From a virus, in IMG/VR virus record IMGVR_UViG_3300034374_005695, positions 1-22,469 of that record: a stretch of DNA of 22,469 nt; one strand, given 5' to 3'. Positions within the stretch are counted from its first letter, which is position 1, and the number at the start of each line of letters is the position of its first letter. Positions 1 to 6,915 of this stretch are shown piece after piece. Under the pieces are notes generated by a model that was not told the origin of the DNA, ran no database searches, and saw only the letters and a program-made list of their open reading frames with translations. A program made the translations under genes and the position numbers.

Positions 1-1
1 T

Positions 2-139
2 GATGCGCAAGTGACACCAACAAATTTTGCTAATGGAACCTCATTTACATTTACTGCTGTTGGACAAACTATTGTTCTTTTATTTACTAATTCAAATTGG
101 ATTGTTATTAGTAATTATGGAACAACAATTAATCCATAA
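2..139 (+). CDS. C-terminal end of a fibre-like virion protein (5' end outside window)
   Basis: An open frame enters from the left edge and stops with TAA at 137-139, leaving 45 visible residues. They are rich in T, N, F, V and I, with no charged residue after the first Asp, and end in alternating hydrophobic/polar strands (FTFTAVGQTIVLLF, then NWIVISNYGTTINP). This beta-type ending is common in phage tail-fibre and virion decoration proteins. The next genes are also virion-like, which supports a structural role. Too little is visible to name the protein. Confidence 0.55.
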   Translation, partial: DAQVTPTNFANGTSFTFTAVGQTIVLLFTNSNWIVISNYGTTINP

Positions 140-150
140 GGAATAAATAC

Positions 151-318
151 ATGGCAATAAGATATGCAGCAAATGGTATGCCAATGGTTGAAAAGAAAGT
201 GCCCAAACCAGTAGTTGATGAAGCGCCCAAGCCAGCAGTTGAGCAACCAAAAGAAGAAAATGTGAAGATTTTAAACGATGATGTAGAAGAAGGTAATGTT
301 TCAGAAGATAACGAATGA
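151..318 (+). CDS. Small Pro/Lys/Glu-rich protein, unknown function
   Basis: 55 residues starting MAIRYAANGMPMVEKK, 11 bases after the preceding stop. The middle carries an imperfect repeat (VPKPVVDEAPKPAVEQPKEE) and the end is strongly acidic, so it looks disordered. It overlaps the next gene by 23 bases. No domain is recognised. The packed context and frame-compatible spacing support a real gene; a role as a small virion accessory protein is only a guess from position. Confidence 0.5.
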   Translation: MAIRYAANGMPMVEKKVPKPVVDEAPKPAVEQPKEENVKILNDDVEEGNVSEDNE

Positions 319-658
319 AAATTTTCTTTTATTCGCAATAAAACATTACGATAATCCTCAGTGTGTAGGTGAAGAAGAGTTTTATGATGACATGAAACGC
401 TTCACCTACATCAAAAAATTATTTTCAAAATATGATGAATCAGGCATTTTAAAAGAAAGACTGATTTTAAATCATATTATAATTATCACCAATCTTTTTG
501 GGGTAGATGCAGGAACAACACTTTTGTTTTTTAGAATAGAACAAAAATATTGGTCCTATTTAAAAACATTTCTTTTATATTTAAACATGTTAAACGAATT
601 CGAACTAAAAGAAATACCAATAAATCAAAAAATAAAAAGCATATTAGAGAAAATTTAA
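296..658 (+). CDS. Conserved T4-like phage protein, unknown function
   Basis: 120 residues, mixed charged and hydrophobic helices with no signal peptide or clear membrane segment. The N-terminal half (NENFLLFAIKHYDNPQC) and the centre (LNHIIIITNLFGVDAGTT) match my recollection of small proteins found beside virion genes in environmental T4-like phages; I cannot name a function. The ATG at 296 overlaps the upstream gene by 23 bases. An ATG at 315 is in another frame and stops at once. The stop directly abuts the next ATG at 659, which suggests translational coupling. Confidence 0.7.
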   Translation: MFQKITNENFLLFAIKHYDNPQCVGEEEFYDDMKRFTYIKKLFSKYDESGILKERLILNHIIIITNLFGVDAGTTLLFFRIEQKYWSYLKTFLLYLNMLNEFELKEIPINQKIKSILEKI

Positions 659-1237
659 ATGGGAAGATTAGTAGATTTATTTGTCACATACAGATTCATA
701 AAATTATTAGTAAAACCATTTAATAAACAAGATGCTTTTACCTATGGTATTATTGATGATAAAGGTTATAGAACTGAAAAAGAAATAGAAACACCTGAAG
801 AAAAAGCATCTTACACTATTCTTCATAAATTGATTTTTAATATCAAAAGATTGATGGGAAAGGTTCCAGGATTGGGGACAAGACTTGGAACATATGCAGC
901 AGCATTATTTCTTTTAAAAGACACATTCAAAGAACAAATAGAAGATTTTGATCAAATACAGAAAATGTTATTAGAAGAAATAATGAAAGATAATAATCTC
1001 AGTTCTGAAATATCTGAAGATTATTTCGGAAGCATTCCTTCTGGTGAGTATAAATTGAGATCAGAAATGATGCTTCCGGATTTTGAGACATTAGCAAAAT
1101 TTGGTGATAGAATTATTTTTGAGAATGATGCCAGCCCTGTTGATAATGTTTTGGGAATTGACATTTATGAAGCAATACATAAAAGAACAAATCAGCCAAT
1201 ATATGTTTCAGTAGATGACATAAGGATTAAGAAATGA
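659..1237 (+). CDS. Conserved T4-like phage protein, unknown function
   Basis: 192 residues. The N-terminus (RLVDLFVTYRFIKLLVKPF) is amphipathic and basic. A central segment around residues 70-90 (KVPGLGTRLGTYAAALFLL) resembles a block conserved in marine T4-like phages near structural genes. The C-terminus (FGDRIIFENDASPVDNVLGIDIYEAI) looks like a small beta/alpha region. Its start abuts the stop of the gene before, and its end overlaps the next gene by 4 bases, so it sits in a tight late operon. A virion or assembly role is inferred from position only. Confidence 0.7.
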   Translation: MGRLVDLFVTYRFIKLLVKPFNKQDAFTYGIIDDKGYRTEKEIETPEEKASYTILHKLIFNIKRLMGKVPGLGTRLGTYAAALFLLKDTFKEQIEDFDQIQKMLLEEIMKDNNLSSEISEDYFGSIPSGEYKLRSEMMLPDFETLAKFGDRIIFENDASPVDNVLGIDIYEAIHKRTNQPIYVSVDDIRIKK

Positions 1238-1467
1238 TTTCTTTTCAAGAACTAATGCAAAAATATTACAGTGATCCTAAATCAGGAATTCGTAATGAAG
1301 AGGCACCAACCAACTCAACTGGTCCAGCAATTGCTAATCCGGATAGACCATTGATTGACAAAAAGAAAAAGAAAGACATGACATATGATGGTCGTACAAA
1401 AATTGTAAAAGAGTTAGTAAAACGAATCATGCTTGCAAGAGAGAAGCGAGCATCAAAGAAAGAATAA
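1234..1467 (+). CDS. Small basic conserved phage protein
   Basis: 77 residues with an ATGA overlap to the upstream gene. The N-terminus (MISFQELMQKYYSD) is an amphipathic helix, the middle has a small-residue stretch (NSTGPAIANPDRP), and the end is highly basic and helical (KIVKELVKRIMLAREKRASKK). The organisation is typical of small virion-associated proteins of T4-like phages. No enzymatic motif is visible. Confidence 0.6.
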   Translation: MISFQELMQKYYSDPKSGIRNEEAPTNSTGPAIANPDRPLIDKKKKKDMTYDGRTKIVKELVKRIMLAREKRASKKE

Positions 1468-1468
1468 T

Positions 1469-2305
1469 ATGGCACAATGGAGTAAATACTCACAGGCTTA
1501 TCTTCCGCAACAAACCACAAATCATGAAGTGGTGATGATTAGCGATGAAGATGGAAACATTATCAACACATTTGGTGCAGCATCAAATGTTGTGATTGCA
1601 GCTGGAAATTTAGAAGGATATTCTGTTATTCATAAATTTGGAAGAAATCCTTCAATTGGTGGTGCTCCAGAAACCATTTGGGGAGGTGGTGGAGTTTATT
1701 CTTATCTTTCTTCTCCTTCCATTGTTTATTGTTATAGTTCAAGTGGAAGCGATGGTGCAGCAGCAATTGGTGCAAGAACTGTTACCGTTCAAGGATTAGA
1801 TGCAAATTATACTGCTGTAGAAGATACCATTGTTGTAGGTGGTGCACCAAGTGCTGTACAATTTTTAAGAGTGTTTCGTGCATTTGTTGTTACATCTGGT
1901 TCAACTGGTACGAATGTAGGAACTCTATCAATATCAGATGCTGCCAGTTTAGGAAAAGTTCTTACTACTATTGATACTTTGGGTGGCGGAACAGTATATG
2001 GAACAGGTCAATCTTTCTCTGGATTTTATACCATACCAGCAGGAAAAACAGGATACATGACACAATGGAATGTTGGTGTTGGAGCATATAATGACCAATG
2101 TACAGCATGGTTAGTGTTTAAACCTTTTGGTGGTGGTGCTTTTAGAACACTAGATGTAATGTGTGTTCCAGGAGGACATTTTACAAGAGATTATAATATT
2201 CCTCTTAAATTTTTAGAAAAGACAGATATAGAAGCAAGAGCATTATGTTCAACAGGTTCAGAAATATCAACAACATTTGACATCATTTTAGTGGATAACG
2301 AATAA
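1469..2305 (+). CDS. Probable virion structural protein, Gly-rich beta protein
   Basis: 278 residues from ATG 1469 (MAQWSKYSQAYLPQQ), one base after the preceding stop. An upstream in-frame start at 1433 lies inside the previous gene and is less likely. The sequence is rich in G, S, T and V, poor in Lys, and has repeating beta-strand patterns (IWGGGGVYSYLSSPS, FYTIPAGKTGYMTQWNVGVGAY, FKPFGGGAFRTLDVM). The 'YTIPAGKTGY' block is frequent in phage fibre, decoration and neck-attached proteins. It is flanked by small late-type genes. I infer a surface or decoration protein; the exact position in the particle is unknown. Confidence 0.65.
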   Translation: MAQWSKYSQAYLPQQTTNHEVVMISDEDGNIINTFGAASNVVIAAGNLEGYSVIHKFGRNPSIGGAPETIWGGGGVYSYLSSPSIVYCYSSSGSDGAAAIGARTVTVQGLDANYTAVEDTIVVGGAPSAVQFLRVFRAFVVTSGSTGTNVGTLSISDAASLGKVLTTIDTLGGGTVYGTGQSFSGFYTIPAGKTGYMTQWNVGVGAYNDQCTAWLVFKPFGGGAFRTLDVMCVPGGHFTRDYNIPLKFLEKTDIEARALCSTGSEISTTFDIILVDNE

Positions 2306-2478
2306 TGGCATCATCATACGTCCCAGTAGATACATATAAACCAATTGCATCATTAAATGACGATGAACCTGTAGATACAGTTATTGTTCAAAAGAAGAAC
2401 AAAAAGAAAGAAATAGAAGAAACACAACCAAGAAGAGTATTGAATATTGTAAAGAATCACAAAAAGAAATATGATTAA
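2305..2478 (+). CDS. Small hydrophilic protein, unknown function
   Basis: 57 residues starting MASSYVPVDTYKPIASLNDDE and ending in a Lys-rich tail (NIVKNHKKKYD). The start shares one base with the previous stop (TAATG), and the end overlaps the inner spanin gene by 8 bases. No domain is recognised. It is too short to be tracked by length alone, but overlaps on both sides and the absence of any alternative frame support it. Confidence 0.5.
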   Translation: MASSYVPVDTYKPIASLNDDEPVDTVIVQKKNKKKEIEETQPRRVLNIVKNHKKKYD

Positions 2479-2860
2479 ACTTTATGCAACAGTGATTGTA
2501 TTAGGTATACTTGGAACAGTATTGTATGGTGGTTATTCTTATTTCAAAGATTCACAAGAAACCATAATACAATTACAAAAGAACATCACAGCATACGAGA
2601 ATGCTGTTAAAGTAACAAATGAAGCTATTGACAGAATGAGAGAAGAATCTGTACAAATGCAGCTTCTTCAAGAAAAGTTACAAACTGAATTACAAGAAGC
2701 TGAAAAATATCAAGATGACCTTCAAAAGAAACTTAATGAACATAATCTAACAAAACTGTCAACAGCAAAACCAGGTCTTATAGAAAAAAGAGTGAATGAT
2801 GCCACAACTAAAATTTTCAAAGAACTGGAAGATATTACTGCTGTCCCTACCACTCCTTAG
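2471..2860 (+). CDS. Inner-membrane spanin subunit (Rz-like)
   Basis: 129 residues. One N-terminal membrane segment (about residues 4-24, ATVIVLGILGTVLYGGYSYF) is followed by a long heptad-like coiled coil (about residues 28-92, rich in Q, E, K and L) and a short acidic/Pro tail. This is the architecture of i-spanins, which join to an outer-membrane lipoprotein and fuse the two membranes in the last step of Gram-negative host lysis. The next gene begins inside it in another frame and encodes a lipoprotein, as in the lambda Rz/Rz1 pair. Identification rests on architecture and arrangement, not sequence similarity. Confidence 0.75.
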   Translation: MIKLYATVIVLGILGTVLYGGYSYFKDSQETIIQLQKNITAYENAVKVTNEAIDRMREESVQMQLLQEKLQTELQEAEKYQDDLQKKLNEHNLTKLSTAKPGLIEKRVNDATTKIFKELEDITAVPTTP

Positions 2861-3203
2861 TAGTTGTTCATTCTTTTCATCCTCTGAACCTCTCCCACCC
2901 AAGATTATTGTAGAAACTAAATATATTGATAAAAAAATTCCTATTCAGGCAAGACCTAAACCACTGAAGATGAATGGTCTTGAATGGTATGTTGTCACTG
3001 ACGAAACCATTGATTCTTTTTTTGATGAATTAAAAAAAGAACAAAATGGTGTGATTGTATTCTTTGCTTTGACACCCAAAGATTATGAAAACTTATCTTT
3101 AAATGTATCAGACATTCGCAGATACATAATACAACAAAAAGAAATCATAGAGTACTATGAAGAAGCAATTAGAGGAAACATCCCAAATGACAATCGAGAC
3201 TGA
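2796..3203 (+). CDS. Outer-membrane lipoprotein spanin subunit (Rz1-like)
   Basis: 135 residues; the two adjacent ATGs at 2796 and 2799 are both possible. A basic start (KFSKNWK) leads to a hydrophobic stretch and a lipobox (LPLLSSC, Cys 24), then a Ser/Pro linker and a soluble periplasmic domain. Lipoproteins of this kind are sorted to the outer membrane and pair with the i-spanin. The first 65 bases overlap the i-spanin gene in the +1 frame, a hallmark of spanin pairs. It is longer than lambda Rz1, and its C-terminal two-thirds (VIVFFALTPKDYENLSLNV, then a helix) look like a folded domain, which is less usual. Confidence 0.72.
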   Translation: MMPQLKFSKNWKILLLSLPLLSSCSFFSSSEPLPPKIIVETKYIDKKIPIQARPKPLKMNGLEWYVVTDETIDSFFDELKKEQNGVIVFFALTPKDYENLSLNVSDIRRYIIQQKEIIEYYEEAIRGNIPNDNRD

Positions 3204-3630
3204 TGTTGCTATTCTTAAAAAAGATATAGCCGATTTAAAACAAATTCATTTACGTTTAGATTCCGCAATTGAAAAGATTGCCGAAGTATCGCAATCATTG
3301 CATACAATTATGGCAGTTCATGAGGAAAAACTAACAAGACAAGAAGATAACATTATTAGTCAGGAAAAGAAATTGCACGATAACATACAAGAACTGCACT
3401 CACGAATTACAACCAATTCTAAAGAAACATTCCTTCATATTGCTGAAACAGAACGAAGACTGACCACAGTAATGGATGAACATAACAAACGAACAACTGA
3501 AGAATTTAAAAAGCTACATAATGAAATATCAAATCGCATAGGAATTCTAGAAAAATGGAGATGGCTAATCATTGGAGGTTCCATTGTTCTAGGATTCATT
3601 ATACAAAAACTACCTATTTGGGGATCGTAA
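3187..3630 (+). CDS. Tail-anchored coiled-coil membrane protein
   Basis: 147 residues from ATG 3187, preceded by AGAGGA at 3171-3176; an in-frame start at 3157 would put more of it inside the o-spanin gene and has no good ribosome site. Nearly the whole protein is predicted coiled coil (AILKKDIADLKQIHLRLDSAIEKI and onward), ending in one membrane segment (WRWLIIGGSIVLGFIIQKL, about residues 123-141) and a short tail. Similar proteins are common in T4-like phages of marine bacteria. Its position behind the spanins suggests a lysis or membrane role, for example holin-like or antiholin-like, but no test is possible here. Confidence 0.68.
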   Translation: MTIETDVAILKKDIADLKQIHLRLDSAIEKIAEVSQSLHTIMAVHEEKLTRQEDNIISQEKKLHDNIQELHSRITTNSKETFLHIAETERRLTTVMDEHNKRTTEEFKKLHNEISNRIGILEKWRWLIIGGSIVLGFIIQKLPIWGS

Positions 3631-3632
3631 AG

Positions 3633-5021
3633 ATGAAAACATTTCGCAACTTTTTAGATGAAGCAAGAAGAAATCCTATTTCAAAGAAAACAGGAAAAGA
3701 ATTAAATCCCAAAATTCCTCTTTATGACAAATTGGAACCATTAGCCAATGATAGTGATGTTTATATTACATATGTTGCTGATGTAGGTTCAATGAGTAAA
3801 AGTGCAGAAGGTTATAAGATTGGAATAAATCCAAATTCAGAATATAATACACCAAATGGTATTTATTCATATCCTCTGAAAGAAATCTGGAAGAAACACA
3901 AAAATCCTGTTGATAAAACTTTGGATGTTCCATTTGCTGGTGAACAACCATTTGTTTATATTTTCAAACCAAAAGCTACAGACAAGATTGTTGATCTGAA
4001 AAAATACAGTTCTGCTAGTTATGATAAAGATTATGATAAACTTGCCAAAATGATTATCAATTTTTTCATGAAGAAGAATAAGATGAATCAATGGTTCAGT
4101 TGGGAAGTGGCGAAAGCAACTCTAGAAGCAGCAACACAGAATTCTAAGAATAGATCCATTGGTGGTCAATTTTGGAACATGACAAGATATACATTTTTTA
4201 TAATGACAGGCCAAATTAGCACAAGATTGATGAAAGAATATGAAGAAGAAGTTCAAGAAGCAATGCTTGATCCTAAGAAACGTGCTAATTTTTCAGACAA
4301 AAAAATTAGAATTGAAGTGTATGAAAACATCAGGAGAGGTTCACCAACAAATCTTTGGAATAAAATTTTTAGGGATCTGGGGTATCATGGTATTGCTGAT
4401 AAAAACGATGCAGGAATCATACATCGTTCAGAACCAACACAAGCAGTATTCTTCAATGCATCATTCATCAAGGTGATTGATGGTGGATATAATAAAAATT
4501 ATAAAATAACAAAATTTGGTTCAGATAAATTTCCATCCGAATATTCTTTAACAAGTAATAGTAAAGAAGTCATGGAAATCATGTCAAACTATCTTGGAGT
4601 TCATGGTTCCTATGGAATGAAGTCTGTTATATTAGCAAATATGTTGAAAAATGTGGCTGATCGGTGTTTAATCAAAGAAAATACAATATATCTAAAAAAT
4701 ACCAAAGAACTAGATATGATGACAGATCCTAATTATCAGGATTATCATTCAGAAACACCTGTTAAATCAAAAATACATTTTTATACAACAGATGGTAATC
4801 GAAAGATGCTGGAAATAAATCAGAAAGGTGGAATTGTTTATGTGCCTGATGGTTGGAAACTTGATAATGATTCAAAAGATTATGTATTCACATATCAGGA
4901 TCTTAGTGGCGCAGCATTCTTAATGAAATTCAAAGATAGATTTTTGATGAGGCTAGTTCCAACCAAGGAACATGTAATTAGCTTCAAGGGACTCTTTGAT
5001 GACATAGATGATCTTGATTAG
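3633..5021 (+). CDS. Possible capsid-packaged protein with ADP-ribosyltransferase-like region
   Basis: 462 residues from ATG 3633; a longer frame starting at 3555 would overlap the previous gene. The start (MKTFRNFLDEA) closely resembles the capsid-targeting start of T4 internal proteins and Alt (MKTYQEFIAEA), which are packed in the head and injected. Residues 43-82 (DVYITYVADVG ... NTPNGIYSYPL) and 249-280 (LGYHGIADKNDAGIIHRSEP, then TQAVFF) recall the ADP-ribosyltransferase-like fold, in which 'GYDGI' and a late E/Q-x-E or 'QAVVF' strand are typical. The C-terminal 180 residues match nothing I know. The packaging signal is a reasonable inference; the enzyme call is tentative. It could also be an ordinary virion protein. 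Confidence 0.5.
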   Translation: MKTFRNFLDEARRNPISKKTGKELNPKIPLYDKLEPLANDSDVYITYVADVGSMSKSAEGYKIGINPNSEYNTPNGIYSYPLKEIWKKHKNPVDKTLDVPFAGEQPFVYIFKPKATDKIVDLKKYSSASYDKDYDKLAKMIINFFMKKNKMNQWFSWEVAKATLEAATQNSKNRSIGGQFWNMTRYTFFIMTGQISTRLMKEYEEEVQEAMLDPKKRANFSDKKIRIEVYENIRRGSPTNLWNKIFRDLGYHGIADKNDAGIIHRSEPTQAVFFNASFIKVIDGGYNKNYKITKFGSDKFPSEYSLTSNSKEVMEIMSNYLGVHGSYGMKSVILANMLKNVADRCLIKENTIYLKNTKELDMMTDPNYQDYHSETPVKSKIHFYTTDGNRKMLEINQKGGIVYVPDGWKLDNDSKDYVFTYQDLSGAAFLMKFKDRFLMRLVPTKEHVISFKGLFDDIDDLD

Positions 5022-5030
5022 AAATTTTAC

Positions 5031-5059
5031 TTGACATTTTGATTCAGAATTAGTATAAT
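5031..5059 (+). promoter_or_regulatory. Sigma70-type promoter for primase operon
   Basis: TTGACA at 5031-5036, 17-base spacer, TATAAT at 5054-5059: full consensus at both boxes. Transcription should start near 5066, followed by GGAG at 5076-5079 and the primase ATG at 5088. It separates the late-type genes upstream from the replication genes downstream. Confidence 0.85.
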
Positions 5060-5087
5060 AAAAGTCTTTTTCTCTGGAGTTTTTGTC

Positions 5088-6083
5088 ATGAGTTATATTG
5101 ATCATAAGTTTGTTTCTCTTCTTTCACCTAGACTTGATAAATTCACTCGGAAAAGTTCCACGTTGTGGAACTTCCGATGCCCTATTTGCGGAGATTCTCA
5201 GAAGAATAAGAATAAAGCTAGAGGATTCATTTATCAGGTAAAACAAGATCTTTTTTATAAGTGTCACAATTGTAGTTTTGGTGCAACATTTTCTAATCTT
5301 CTCAAGCATATTGATTCTAATTTATATGAAGAATATCTTCTAGAGAAATACAAAGAAGGTGAAACTGCATCTGGATTTAGGCCAAAGACTTGCGTTCCAA
5401 CACCAAAGAGCATTCTTCCAAAAAAATCAATTAGTCTGAAATCTTTTGCTGAATTGGATGATGAACATCCAGCAAAAAGTTTATTCAAAAAAAGAATGAT
5501 ACCAAAAGAACACTGGAGAGAATTATATTTTGCTCCAATGTTCTTTAAATTTTGTCAAAGAATGACACAAACTGTGTCAAAAATTATAAATGATCATCCT
5601 AGAATGGTGATACCATTTTATGATGAAGATGGTGAATTGTTTGCTTTTCAGGGTAGAGCATTCGGTGCAGAGCAACCTAAATACATAACTACCATATTAA
5701 ACAAGAAGATTAAGAAAATCTTCGGATTGAATCGTGCCAATTTCAATAAACCTCTACACGTTGTAGAGGGTCCGATAGATAGTTTATTCATTCAAAATGG
5801 AATTGCTGTTGCGCAGGGTGATTTAAGAATACCAAAATACAAAAGCAATTCGATTCTTATTCCAGACAATGAACCTAGAAATAAAGAAATATGTAAGAAT
5901 ATAGAGAAATACCTTAAACAAGATTACAAGGTCGTATTGTGGCCAAAGGAGATTGAGTCAAAGGACATCAATCAAATGATTCTTTCTGGAATGTCAACAG
6001 ATGAAATACAACAAATAATAAATACAAACACTTATTCAGGATTGGAAGGATTGGCAGTCTTTTCAACTTGGAAGAAAATATAG
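5088..6083 (+). CDS. 61: DNA primase, T4 gp61-like
   Basis: 331 residues, close to T4 gp61 (342). It makes RNA primers for lagging-strand synthesis, working with the gp41 helicase. An N-terminal zinc-binding module is visible: C31-P-I-C34-G-D-S and C59-H-N-C62. The Toprim-type catalytic core shows EGPID at 227-231 and PDNEPR at 259-264, the acidic residues that bind metal. GGAG at 5076-5079 precedes the ATG. It is the first gene after the promoter at 5031-5059 and lies 9 bases upstream of what was the reductase start before the homing endonuclease inserted. Confidence 0.93.
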   Translation: MSYIDHKFVSLLSPRLDKFTRKSSTLWNFRCPICGDSQKNKNKARGFIYQVKQDLFYKCHNCSFGATFSNLLKHIDSNLYEEYLLEKYKEGETASGFRPKTCVPTPKSILPKKSISLKSFAELDDEHPAKSLFKKRMIPKEHWRELYFAPMFFKFCQRMTQTVSKIINDHPRMVIPFYDEDGELFAFQGRAFGAEQPKYITTILNKKIKKIFGLNRANFNKPLHVVEGPIDSLFIQNGIAVAQGDLRIPKYKSNSILIPDNEPRNKEICKNIEKYLKQDYKVVLWPKEIESKDINQMILSGMSTDEIQQIINTNTYSGLEGLAVFSTWKKI

Positions 6084-6092
6084 GAGATACAC

Positions 6093-6140
6093 ATGCCATT
6101 ACCTACGGAATATCAAAGTTTTTTATATAAAAAAGGTTGA
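6093..6140 (+). pseudogene. Remnant of the original reductase 5' end
   Basis: A good ribosome site (AGGAGA, 6082-6087) precedes ATG 6093, which opens a 15-codon frame, MPLPTEYQSFLYKKG, closed by TGA. 'LPTEYQSF' is how related phage class II reductases begin, as I recall, and it parallels 'MSEYQQFIHLSRY' at the start of the intact reductase at 6912. The likeness breaks after TTTTTATAT, where the inserted sequence begins. I read it as the severed original start of the reductase gene, left behind when the homing endonuclease gene entered. It may still be translated as a short leader peptide. Confidence 0.6.
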
Positions 6141-6145
6141 TATTG

Positions 6146-6153
6146 TATAAATA
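6146..6153 (+). promoter_or_regulatory. T4-type late promoter (TATAAATA)
   Basis: Exact TATAAATA, the T4 late-promoter -10 element read by RNA polymerase with gp55/gp33. It lies 30 bases before the homing endonuclease ATG, with GGAG at 6172-6175 between. It suggests that the endonuclease is expressed late, separately from the early promoter upstream of the primase. Confidence 0.7.
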
Positions 6154-6183
6154 AACATATAAACAATTGTTGGAGTTATAAAG

Positions 6184-6915
6184 ATGTTTTATGTTTATTT
6201 ACATGTTAATCCAGAAACAGGAATTCCTTTTTATGTAGGAAAGGGAAAAAATAGGAGAGCATATGATGTTAATGGCAGAAGTCAACATCATAAAACATAT
6301 TTTAATAATTTATTAAAAAAATATTCCCTTGACGAAATTGTTAAAATTGTATATTATACAGAAAATGAATTTGATGCCTTTCATAAAGAAATTGATTTAA
6401 TTGAACAATATGGAAGAAAATCAAATCAGACAGGTTCATTATTAAATTTGGCTGTAGGAGGTCTTGGCGGTGATACAGGAGTTAGTGAACGATGGAAAAA
6501 AGAAAGAATTGGAGAAGGAAATCCTAATTATGGCAAAACAAGAACAATAGAACAAATTGAAAATATAAAAAAAGGAATACAAAGATTTTATGATTCTAAA
6601 GAAGGAAAAGAATGTAAACAGATATTATCTGAAAAAATGAAAACAAGACAAGAATCAAAAGGAATAGTAAAAGATTCAATTTGGTGGAATGATGGTGTTA
6701 AAAATAAAAGGTCAAAAGAATCACCTGGAATTGAATGGGTTAAAGGTAGACTACCTTTTCAAAAAAGCACTAAAAATAATTGTTTCATTCACAACAATCC
6801 AAAATCTATATCTTTAGAAATAGATGGTGTAATATATGAATCAAAAACAGACGCCATGAGAAAATTGAATCTTTCAAAATGGAAATTAAACAAATTATTA
6901 AAGGAAAGTAAATGA
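6184..6915 (+). CDS. GIY-YIG homing endonuclease, free-standing
   Basis: 243 residues. The N-terminal catalytic domain has the GIY-YIG signature as Y3-V-Y plus F19-Y-V-G-K-G, followed by a conserved R/Y region and E-x-x-x-I-x-x-Y at about 65-75. The middle has a NUMOD3-like DNA-binding repeat (NPNYGKTRTIEQIENIKKGI). A 'WWNDGVKNKR ... WVKGRL' block is typical of phage homing enzymes. The last 35 residues look like an IENR1/NUMOD helix-turn-helix (SKTDAMRKLNLSKWKLNKLL). Such genes spread by cutting alleles that lack them. It has its own late promoter, and its last codons overlap the reductase start (ATGA), so it now controls that start. Its base composition is even more AT-rich than its neighbours, as expected of a mobile gene. 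Confidence 0.9.
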   Translation: MFYVYLHVNPETGIPFYVGKGKNRRAYDVNGRSQHHKTYFNNLLKKYSLDEIVKIVYYTENEFDAFHKEIDLIEQYGRKSNQTGSLLNLAVGGLGGDTGVSERWKKERIGEGNPNYGKTRTIEQIENIKKGIQRFYDSKEGKECKQILSEKMKTRQESKGIVKDSIWWNDGVKNKRSKESPGIEWVKGRLPFQKSTKNNCFIHNNPKSISLEIDGVIYESKTDAMRKLNLSKWKLNKLLKESK

